Source of the DNA: CAWCWN01 sp963799245
GTDB taxonomy: Bacteria; Chloroflexota; Ktedonobacteria; Ktedonobacterales; Ktedonobacteraceae
Direction: 5' to 3'
Assembly: GCA_963799245.1 (NCBI GenBank)
Contig: CAWCWN010000003.1
Location: 2,604,001 to 2,668,000 of the forward strand
Length of the DNA: 64,000 bases
The notes beneath the pieces were generated by a model. That model did not search any database. It saw nothing but the letters and a program-made list of their open reading frames with translations, and was not told the origin of the DNA. Positions 44,685-51,926 of this stretch are shown piece by piece (positions within the stretch are counted from its first letter, which is position 1; each line of letters opens with the position of its first letter). Position numbers and translations under genes: made by a program.

Positions 44685-47528
44685 GTGCGCCAGGAATTTC
44701 TCAATTCGATCTCCGCCGGAAGCGGAGATGCGTTGAATGCGACGGCCCAGCAGACATTGAAGCCTCCCACCCCGGCCGCACCTCGCACCTCAAACTTTGT
44801 GGACCAGGCGCGCCAGGCAACCGGGCTGGCGGCTTTACCAACGCCTGCCACTGAAGGCGCGTCTATCTCTCCGTTGTCCTCCCAGCTGGTGCCCCAGGCG
44901 CCAGTGGCGCCTAAAGCGTCTGATGCGCTGATCTCACCGCCCGCCCAGCCTGTTTCGCCCGCCAAGGCGGCGCCTTCAGCCTCGGCTTTCACGGGCGACT
45001 ATGGAGAAGAGGCCGCAGAGATCTTCCGCCTGGAAGCGGAGGAACACCTGCAGACGATCAGTATGCACGTGGCCGCGCTGGAGAAGGACCCCGCCAATCG
45101 CGAGCTTATCCAGGGCATACGCCGCGCCACTCATACACTGAAGGGCGCCGCTGGTATGATGGGCTTCCGCGCTATTGCCGACCTTTCGCATATCTCTGAG
45201 GACCTTCTGGACAGCATCACGGAGGGTAATTGCGCGGTTTCGTCCACTGTCCTTAGTCTGATCCTTGATACAGCGGAGGCGCTCGATCAACTCATTACCG
45301 GTAAGGACAGTCCCGCGCATGATGAAGCGCAGGTACAGGCGCTGCGCTCGCGCTATGCTGAACTGCTGGGCGAGCAGAACGTGTCCGCGGATGCCGTTGA
45401 GGAAGACCTCGATGTCGAAGATGAGTCGGCTGGCCACGCGGCGGTGGGTGGTGTGGTTGCCGATGACCAGCTGGCCGAGACCAATGCTCAACGGGCCGTG
45501 CGTGGCGACCTGAGCGTGCGTGTGCGCCTGCAGAAACTCGACGAGCTGGTGAATCTCTTCGGCGAAATGCTGGTCAACCGTAGCATCCTGGAGGAGCGTA
45601 TCGAGCGTCTTAACCGCCTTGTGGCGGATGTAGGGGTCAGTAGCACGCGCCTGAGAGACGTCGGCCAGAAACTGGAGAGTCGTTTCGAGGCTGCTACGTT
45701 GCCAAGCGGTCGTTCGGTACAGGTAATGCCTGGAGAAGGCAGCCGTAACCTGGGCTTTGCTTCGTTCACCAATAATGGCAACGGCAATACCACGGGCAAT
45801 AAGAATGCGCTTGAACCCTCACACCTGGCGGATTTTGACGAATTGGAGCTGGACCGCTACACTGAATTCCACCAGCTTGCCCGCGGCCTCAGCGAGGGCA
45901 TCTCCGATATGACCACGCTCAGCACCGAGATGGACACAGTGATACGCGAGTGCGAGGGCGTCTTCGCGCGTGAAAACCGCATCAATACCACCTTCCAGGA
46001 TCGCTTGATGAAGGCGCGCCTGGTGCCTCTCTCCACGATGACTCCTCGCCTCTATCGCGCGGCTCGCGCGGTAGCGCTCAAGCAGCATAAAGAGTTTGCT
46101 TTCCTGCTGGAGGGAGAGGAAACAGAGGTTGATCGCACCGTGAACGAGGAGATTGCCGGACCGTTGCTGCATCTCATGCGCAACGCGGTGAACCATGCGA
46201 TTGAAACCCCTGAGGAGCGCGTGCTGAAAGGCAAGCCGCCGGCCGGCCAGATTAAATTATCGGCGGCCTACGAGGGCAACCAGGTGGTGATCACTATACG
46301 TGACGATGGGGTCGGCATTGACCTCGAGCGGGTGCGTAAGGCCGCGCTCAGCCGCGGATTGATTTGCCCTGATCAGGCCCTTAGCGAGCAAGATGTCATA
46401 TCCTTGATCTTCCGCCCTGGCTTCTCTACCGCCGAGGTGCTCAGCGAAGAGAGCGGCCGCGGCGTTGGCCTGGACGTGGTGCGCGACAGCGTCTCACGCT
46501 TGAGGGGCTCGCTGGAGGTCGAATCCATGCCCCGGCAGGGGACGGCATTTACCATGAAGTTCCCGACCAGCCTGGCGATCCAGGGCGCCATGATGGTCAA
46601 TGCGGGTGGGCAGCAATTCGCTATCCCGACGGTTATGGTCGAGTCGATTGGACGCCTGGACAACTTCAAGCGCACAACCTTCGCGGGCCGCCCGGCAGTC
46701 CTGGTCCGCAATGATGCGTATCCTTTGACTGTACTGGCTCAGCTTTTGTCGCTGCCGGCAGGAAATGTTGATGAGAAGGCCCAGCTGCTATTTGTCAATG
46801 CCGGCGGCCAGCGTGTTGCCCTTGTGGTCGATGAGATCAGGGGTAAGCTGGACGTGGTGATGAAGAACCTGGGGCCGCACCTGCGCAACGTGCATGGTGT
46901 GGCAGGTGGTACCGTCATGGGCAATGGCCGCGTCGTCCTTATCCTGGAGTTGGGCGAGTTGCTTGCCATCCGCGGCAAACTGTTGGGCAGCGCGAGCGGA
47001 CCTCAGGTCGCTCCCGCGCGGCGCGAGGCGGCTCCCGCTCAGAGCCCCCAGAGGTCACAGGGGCCGGTACCTGTACCCGCCAGCCAGCCAGCAACACCTG
47101 TAGCGAAAGTGACGGCCTCTCCGCCGGCCAGCGCCGCGCCGGTCGAGCGCGACAAGTACGTCCTGGTGGTCGATGATAGTCCCAGCGTGCGCCGCGTGGT
47201 CAGCAACATGCTCAAGCAGCATGGTTGGGAGGTCCAGATGGCGCGTGATGGCCTTGAGGCCCTGGATATCATCTCACACGAGACGCCGGCGGCGGTCCTG
47301 CTTGATATCGAGATGCCACGCATGGATGGCTATGAGTTGATCGCGACGGTCCGCGCCCAGGAGCAATATCGCACGCTGCCGCTGGTAGTTCTGACGTCGC
47401 GCGCGGCGGCGAAGCACCAGCAGCGCGCTATGCAGTTGGGCGCAAGCTCATATGTGGTGAAGCCCTATCAGGACGAAGAGCTGATCAGTACGTTGAACTC
47501 GCTGGTCTATGGAGCGGCCGCCCGTTAG
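44685..47528 (+). CDS. CheA-like histidine kinase with Hpt, CheW and REC domains (after the in-frame TAA)
   Basis: 947 residues starting at GTG 44685, directly after the TAA and in the same frame; no proper ribosome site precedes it, so reinitiation or readthrough would be required. Order: linker, a second Hpt (about 105-210, His 150 in RRATHTLKGAAGMMG), dimerisation helices (about 280-400), HATPase (N-box LMRNAVNHAIETPEER, G1 RDDGVGID, G2 SGRGVGLDVV), CheW-like domain (about 625-770) and a C-terminal receiver (VVDDSPSVRRVV; phospho-Asp in VLLDIEMPRMDGY; Lys in VVKPY). It resembles ChpA/PilL/PixL. It should phosphorylate the two CheY-like proteins at 39119 and 39669. Confidence 0.93.
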   Translation: MRQEFLNSISAGSGDALNATAQQTLKPPTPAAPRTSNFVDQARQATGLAALPTPATEGASISPLSSQLVPQAPVAPKASDALISPPAQPVSPAKAAPSASAFTGDYGEEAAEIFRLEAEEHLQTISMHVAALEKDPANRELIQGIRRATHTLKGAAGMMGFRAIADLSHISEDLLDSITEGNCAVSSTVLSLILDTAEALDQLITGKDSPAHDEAQVQALRSRYAELLGEQNVSADAVEEDLDVEDESAGHAAVGGVVADDQLAETNAQRAVRGDLSVRVRLQKLDELVNLFGEMLVNRSILEERIERLNRLVADVGVSSTRLRDVGQKLESRFEAATLPSGRSVQVMPGEGSRNLGFASFTNNGNGNTTGNKNALEPSHLADFDELELDRYTEFHQLARGLSEGISDMTTLSTEMDTVIRECEGVFARENRINTTFQDRLMKARLVPLSTMTPRLYRAARAVALKQHKEFAFLLEGEETEVDRTVNEEIAGPLLHLMRNAVNHAIETPEERVLKGKPPAGQIKLSAAYEGNQVVITIRDDGVGIDLERVRKAALSRGLICPDQALSEQDVISLIFRPGFSTAEVLSEESGRGVGLDVVRDSVSRLRGSLEVESMPRQGTAFTMKFPTSLAIQGAMMVNAGGQQFAIPTVMVESIGRLDNFKRTTFAGRPAVLVRNDAYPLTVLAQLLSLPAGNVDEKAQLLFVNAGGQRVALVVDEIRGKLDVVMKNLGPHLRNVHGVAGGTVMGNGRVVLILELGELLAIRGKLLGSASGPQVAPARREAAPAQSPQRSQGPVPVPASQPATPVAKVTASPPASAAPVERDKYVLVVDDSPSVRRVVSNMLKQHGWEVQMARDGLEALDIISHETPAAVLLDIEMPRMDGYELIATVRAQEQYRTLPLVVLTSRAAAKHQQRAMQLGASSYVVKPYQDEELISTLNSLVYGAAAR

Positions 47529-47554
47529 GCGGCGAACGCGCGAGGAGGGTTCAG

Positions 47555-47761
47555 GTGGGCGTTGAGCGAGCAGTAACGCGCTGGTACCTGCAGCGCCAGA
47601 GCATTCTCGCTGAACTTGCCGCTTTGGAGGCGCAGCTTGCCACGACACAAGCTCAGGAGAGGCAGCCAGGGCCGGGCGAGGCAGAGATTGCGCAGCAAAT
47701 CGCCCTCGTGCGGGAAAAGCTGCGCGTCCTGGGTCCCTGCCCCAGGCCAATGATGGGCTAA
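47555..47761 (+). CDS. Small coiled-coil protein at the end of the chemosensory operon
   Basis: 68 residues from GTG 47555, which has GAGGAGGG with five bases spacing. It consists of a helix-forming stretch (RQSILAELAALEAQLATTQA, EAEIAQQIALVREKLRVLG), probably a short coiled coil, with a Pro-rich end. It begins 26 bp after the kinase stop; its TAA overlaps the leuB stop on the other strand. No known family. Confidence 0.6.
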   Translation: MGVERAVTRWYLQRQSILAELAALEAQLATTQAQERQPGPGEAEIAQQIALVREKLRVLGPCPRPMMG

Positions 47762-48867
47762 GCGCCGGCCTTGATGGCCTCGACTATCAGCCTGCCCATT
47801 TCCTGTGTTCCCACGACCTCTTTGCCTGCCTCACGTAGATCTTCGGTGCGATAGCCCGCATTGACGACCCGCTCGACCGCGGCCTCGATCGTGTCTGCCT
47901 CCCGCTGTAAGTTGAAAGAGTAGCGCAGCATCAGGGCGGCGGTCAGGATGGCGGCGATAGGATTGGCTTTTTGCTGGCCGGCAATATCAGGGGCCGATCC
48001 ATGAATTGGCTCATAGAGCCCGAACAACCCGTGTGATGTGCGCCGCGTTCCCAGGCTGGCTGAAGGGAGCATGCCCATTGAGCCGGCCAGCATGGAGGCT
48101 TCGTCGGTGAGAATATCACCGAACATGTTCTCGGTAACGATCACGTCAAAGCTGGTCGGATGCCGAATTAGGTGCATGGCACAGGCGTCAACCAGGAGAT
48201 GCTCAAAGGCCACATCGGGGTAGTCGGCCGCGACCCGCCCGGCTACACGTCTCCACAGGCGTGATGAACTGAGGACGTTGGCTTTGTCTACGGATGTGAC
48301 CCTGTTATGCCTTGTGCGGGCCAGGTCAAAGGCGGTGCGTACGATGCGCTCGATCTCGGCCTCACTGTAGATCAGGGTATCGACGGCGGAATATCCCTGC
48401 GGCGTCTCGCGAATCTCACTTGGTTTGCCAAAATAGAGGCCGCCTGTAAGCTCACGCACCACGAGCAGGTCAGTCCCCTGCAGCACCTCGGCCTTAATCG
48501 TAGAAGCATTCAACAGGGCGTTGAACGGGCGGATGGGGCGCAAATTGGCGTAGAGTTCGAGCTCTTTGCGCAGGCGAAAAAGCGCCTGCTCCGGCTGCTT
48601 TTTTGATTGCGGGCCCTCATAACGGGGCGCGCCGCCAACGGCGCCAAATAAGATCGCGTCGCTGCGCTGGCAGAGCGTCATTGTCGCATCAGAAATAGCC
48701 TCACCTTCGGCCTCTAGCGCGGCAACACCAACGAGCGCGCTGCTGGTGTGAAATGTGTGTCCAGCGCGGGCGGCGATGGTCTGTAAGACGCGGACCGCCT
48801 GCTCAGTAACCTCGGGTCCGATACCATCTCCCGCTAACACAGCAATAAAATAGGTTCCCACATGCAC
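47758..48867 (-). CDS. leuB: 3-isopropylmalate dehydrogenase
   Basis: 369 residues. Family motifs: AGDGIGPEVTEQAVRVL, GAVGGAPRYEG, LRPIRPF, VRELTGGLYFGKP, VTSVDKANVL, VTENMFGDILTDEASML and EPIHGSAPDIAG. It oxidatively decarboxylates 3-isopropylmalate with NAD in leucine biosynthesis. The other leu genes are not adjacent in the window. The start is ATG at 48865-48867; its 3' end overlaps the stop of the preceding convergent small gene. Confidence 0.97.
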   Translation of the reverse strand: MHVGTYFIAVLAGDGIGPEVTEQAVRVLQTIAARAGHTFHTSSALVGVAALEAEGEAISDATMTLCQRSDAILFGAVGGAPRYEGPQSKKQPEQALFRLRKELELYANLRPIRPFNALLNASTIKAEVLQGTDLLVVRELTGGLYFGKPSEIRETPQGYSAVDTLIYSEAEIERIVRTAFDLARTRHNRVTSVDKANVLSSSRLWRRVAGRVAADYPDVAFEHLLVDACAMHLIRHPTSFDVIVTENMFGDILTDEASMLAGSMGMLPSASLGTRRTSHGLFGLYEPIHGSAPDIAGQQKANPIAAILTAALMLRYSFNLQREADTIEAAVERVVNAGYRTEDLREAGKEVVGTQEMGRLIVEAIKAGA

Positions 48868-49085
48868 TGCCTTTCTTCACTACAAACTCTCTGAGTGTAA
48901 CCTTTCAGGCTCGTTCCTGATCTGGCTTGCCTGCCCGGACCCGTTGGCGCCTGCGGAAGCGAGGATTTGGCAAAACGAGCACCTGAATGGCCTGATTTGC
49001 TGTCCATTTTACCTTATCTGTGTGGGTTTGGCCAGCATTACACGGCCAGCAAGCGGCTTTGTTTCTAGCGTGGGTAGGCAAAACG

Positions 49086-49094
49086 TGCTATAAT
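49086..49094 (+). promoter_or_regulatory. Extended -10 promoter of the NuoB-like operon
   Basis: TGCTATAAT, followed by AGGGG, repeats the 13-base string found at 3613. It lies 139 bp before nuoB within the 365-bp divergent spacer 48868-49232, in which I see nothing else except leuB upstream sequence. Confidence 0.5.
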
Positions 49095-49232
49095 AGGGGC
49101 GAGGTAAAAGACAATAAAGGCGCTTTTCTTTGCCGTGGCATCTAACACTACATGCTAGATGAGCACCACAATTTTCTACAAATATGAACCGTGCAAGAGG
49201 TGCTGCTAAACCTTTGCCGAGGAGTCTTTATT

Positions 49233-49832
49233 ATGAGCAGCGAAAATCCAGGAAATGGAAAAATGTCGGCTCCCACCCGGCGTAAGCCGGTGCCGATTAG
49301 TATGGCTTCTGGCCCACAGGAATATGTACCGGGAGATCAAGAGCTGCCGGTGCAGTTGACCAGCCTTGCTGATATGTTGCAGTGGGCGCAGAACTGGGCG
49401 CGTTCGAAATCGGTCTGGCCCCTGGGCTATGGGCTGGCCTGCTGCGCCATCGAGATGATGGCGAGCGCGCAGGCGCACTATGACCTTTCACGCTTTGGCT
49501 CAGAGGTCTTTCGTTCCAGTCCGCGCCAGGCCGATCTCATGATCGTGGCAGGGACGGTCTCGGTGAAAATGGGGCCTCGCCTGCGTCTCCTGTGGGAGCA
49601 GATGCCGGACCCCAAGTGGGTTCTCAGCATGGGCCAGTGCGCAAACTCTGGTGGTGAATTTTACGATAGCTATTACACTGTCCAGGGTGTCGATACGATT
49701 GTGCCAGTGGATGTCTATGTCCCTGGTTGTCCCCCTCGGCCGGAGGCACTTATCGAGGGCATCCTCAAGCTGCGTGAGAAGATCGCGAAGCAGGGCCTGA
49801 AGGTGCGCGGCGAGCAGGAAATTGAGGTGTAG
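49233..49832 (+). CDS. nuoB: NuoB-like NADH dehydrogenase subunit (N2 cluster type)
   Basis: 199 residues; ATG 49233 with GAGGAG upstream. After a ~45-residue polar N-terminus, the NuoB/PSST fold is clear: WPLGYGLACCAIEMM with the adjacent cysteine pair, MGQCANSGGEFYDSY, and VYVPGCPPRPEAL, giving all four ligands of the N2 [4Fe-4S] cluster. In complex I NuoB sits against NuoD at the quinone site. Here no nuoC, nuoD, nuoH or other membrane subunits are adjacent. Instead an I/E chimera, a NuoF and a large flavoprotein follow with gaps of three bases or overlaps. It may therefore belong to a soluble electron-transfer complex, or supply a partner encoded elsewhere. Confidence 0.93.
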   Translation: MSSENPGNGKMSAPTRRKPVPISMASGPQEYVPGDQELPVQLTSLADMLQWAQNWARSKSVWPLGYGLACCAIEMMASAQAHYDLSRFGSEVFRSSPRQADLMIVAGTVSVKMGPRLRLLWEQMPDPKWVLSMGQCANSGGEFYDSYYTVQGVDTIVPVDVYVPGCPPRPEALIEGILKLREKIAKQGLKVRGEQEIEV

Positions 49833-49835
49833 TGT

Positions 49836-50576
49836 ATGCGTGGGATCCTTGAAGGCATGGGCCTGACATTTAGCCATCTCTTTCGCCCAAAGGTTACCCG
49901 GCTGTATCCCTATGAGAAGCCAAAACTGCCGCCGCGCAGCCGCGGCCTGATACAATTGATCTCTGAGGAGGGCCTGCAAACCGAATTCAATCTGAAGTGT
50001 GAGGCCTGCCTGTTGTGTGAGAAAGCCTGCCCGCCGCGCGCAATCACGATTGAATATGAGCCGCTGCACGCCTGGAAGGTGCGCCCATGGTTTAAATCCT
50101 ATATCCGCGATGGCGCGGAGAAGTTCACACCACGCAAGCTGACCGCTGCGACCGGTACCTCCAAGGCCGGTTACTACTCTCCCCGTATCTCGGAATATGC
50201 CACAAAATACGAGAATAAGCCCGTGACTCCCTGCGTGGCGATGCCGGTCAAAGATTACCTGGAACCGGAGATCGACCTCCAGCGGGTTGATGAGTTGCTC
50301 GACACCTGGCCGCAAGATGCCGGTGCGCTGCCGGCGCTCCTGGATGCGGTGATGGACATCTATGGCTATCTACCCCTGCGGGCCGCTAAACGTATCGTCC
50401 AGGTGCGTGGCGTGGATCTGAGCGACATCTTTGGTATTGCGACGATGAGTCCGAAATTTAAACCCGCCCCCGCCGTCAAAGGTATCATGCGTGACGATCA
50501 GCCGGAACGCGGCCTGGCGCCCGATACGCGCGGTGTATGGGGAAATATTCATCATGTGAGGCAGCCCAATGCCTGA
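49836..50576 (+). CDS. NuoI-like single-cluster ferredoxin fused to a NuoE helical domain
   Basis: 246 residues, starting three bases after nuoB. The N-terminal third matches NuoI (MGLTFSHLFRPKVTRLYPYE) up to one [4Fe-4S] motif, CEACLLCEKACPPRAITIEYE. The second NuoI cluster motif is absent. After a ~75-residue linker, residues about 150-205 match the N-terminal helices of NuoE/24-kDa subunits (LPALLDAVMDIYGYLPLRAA, VRGVDLSDIFGIATMSPKF). The thioredoxin-like part with four Cys that binds the NuoE [2Fe-2S] cluster is missing; a polar tail follows. The last eight bases overlap nuoF. An unusual chimera with only one cluster; probably an adaptor between NuoB and NuoF. Confidence 0.75.
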   Translation: MRGILEGMGLTFSHLFRPKVTRLYPYEKPKLPPRSRGLIQLISEEGLQTEFNLKCEACLLCEKACPPRAITIEYEPLHAWKVRPWFKSYIRDGAEKFTPRKLTAATGTSKAGYYSPRISEYATKYENKPVTPCVAMPVKDYLEPEIDLQRVDELLDTWPQDAGALPALLDAVMDIYGYLPLRAAKRIVQVRGVDLSDIFGIATMSPKFKPAPAVKGIMRDDQPERGLAPDTRGVWGNIHHVRQPNA

Positions 50577-51900
50577 ATTTGATACTTCTTATCGAGTCCT
50601 GCGGCGGCGAGGTGAGGCCGATGTGCGCGAACTTTCGTCCTATCGCCGCAATGGTGGTTACAATGCCCTGGAGAGAGCGCTGCGCGGGCAGACGCCTGAG
50701 CAGGTCATCCAGCAGGTCGTCGACGCGAAATTGCGTGGCCGCGGTGGCGCCGGGCGCCTGACGGGCGAAAAATGGCGCATCGTGAGCAGGGCAGATGACA
50801 ATCAAAAATATGTCATCTGCAATGCCTATGACGCGGACCCCCGCGCCATGGCTGCGCGTACGCTGCTGGAGCGCAACCCGCACCAGGTCATCGAGGGCCT
50901 CGTACTCGCGGCCTACGCGGTGGGAGCGTCGGAGGCGTATCTTGTGACGCGCAGCCTCTACGTCGAGGGGATCGCCTCGCTGCAGAAGGCGTTGAATGAG
51001 GCCCTGGAGGCCAACCTCGTCGGGCGCGATATTTTAGGGACCGAGTTTAGCTGCACCAGCAATGTCCTGGGGATGGATATGGGCTTTATGGGCGGTGAGG
51101 AGACCGTGCAGATCGCCCTGATCAAGGGACGGCGTGGTATGCCCGAACAGCGGCCGCCCTTCCCCGCGCAGTATGGGCTGTGGGATAAGCCGACCGCGAT
51201 CAACTGCGTGGAGACACTCGCCAATGTACCGGTAATTGTACGCGATGGCTTTTCCGCTTTCGCCAGCATAGGCAGCGAAACCAGCGGTGGGACAAAAATT
51301 CTGACGATCTATGACTATGTGCCGGATAGCGAGCCAAAGCTGGTGGAAGTGCCCTTCGGGGCGACGCTGCGCGAGATAGTGCGCCATGCCGGCTATAACC
51401 GTCCTGACAGCGACCTGGGCGCCATCGTGGTTGGCGGCGCCGAAGGCGGGGCGCTGCCGACGGCTCTGCTGGATACACCGTTCGATTATGACCCCCTGGA
51501 AGAAGCCGGCGCTGTCGTCGCTTCCGGTGTCATCGAGTTGTTGCCGGCCAACACCTGTATGGTCGCCTGGGCTATGGAGCGCAGCCGCTACCTCGAGAAA
51601 GAGTCGTGTGGCAAGTGCGTCCCCTGCCGTCTGGGCGTTAAACGTATTGCGGGCATACTTGAAGGCATTGTCAGTGACTTGGGCATCAACGCGGACCTTG
51701 ACGTACTGGATGAGTTCGCCAGGTATGTCCCGAATGGCTCGCTGTGCGGCTTTGGGGTGCAAGCTCCCAATGCGCTCAAGACGGCCATGCGTTACTGGCC
51801 CGAGCATTTTAAGCGCCACATTGAAGATCAGCAGTGCCCGACGCATACCTGTTTCCCGGTGCGCGCTCATCGTTTTGTGACCAAGCATGTCTTACCGTAA
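50569..51900 (+). CDS. nuoF: NuoF-like subunit with divergent FMN/NADH motif
   Basis: 443 residues, overlapping the previous gene by 8 bp. NuoF landmarks: RGRGGAGRLTGEKW, MGGEETVQIALIKG, PPFPAQYGLWDKPTAINCVE and the N3-type [4Fe-4S] motif ESCGKCVPCRLG with a later Cys (NGSLCGFG). Two places deviate. The usual Phe after RGRGGAG is Arg, and the usual NADExEPGxFKDR signature that holds FMN and NADH reads NAYDADPRAMAAR, losing conserved acidic, Gly, Lys and Asp positions. FMN or NADH binding may be altered. It carries no NuoE-type thioredoxin domain of its own. Intact reading frame. Confidence 0.92.
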   Translation: MPEFDTSYRVLRRRGEADVRELSSYRRNGGYNALERALRGQTPEQVIQQVVDAKLRGRGGAGRLTGEKWRIVSRADDNQKYVICNAYDADPRAMAARTLLERNPHQVIEGLVLAAYAVGASEAYLVTRSLYVEGIASLQKALNEALEANLVGRDILGTEFSCTSNVLGMDMGFMGGEETVQIALIKGRRGMPEQRPPFPAQYGLWDKPTAINCVETLANVPVIVRDGFSAFASIGSETSGGTKILTIYDYVPDSEPKLVEVPFGATLREIVRHAGYNRPDSDLGAIVVGGAEGGALPTALLDTPFDYDPLEEAGAVVASGVIELLPANTCMVAWAMERSRYLEKESCGKCVPCRLGVKRIAGILEGIVSDLGINADLDVLDEFARYVPNGSLCGFGVQAPNALKTAMRYWPEHFKRHIEDQQCPTHTCFPVRAHRFVTKHVLP

Positions 51901-51926
51901 GATTTGAAACTCGGAAGAGGGATCAC

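Noticed and set aside
49500..50315. 271-codon minus-strand frame
   Set aside because: Antisense to nuoB and the I/E chimera, no family features.
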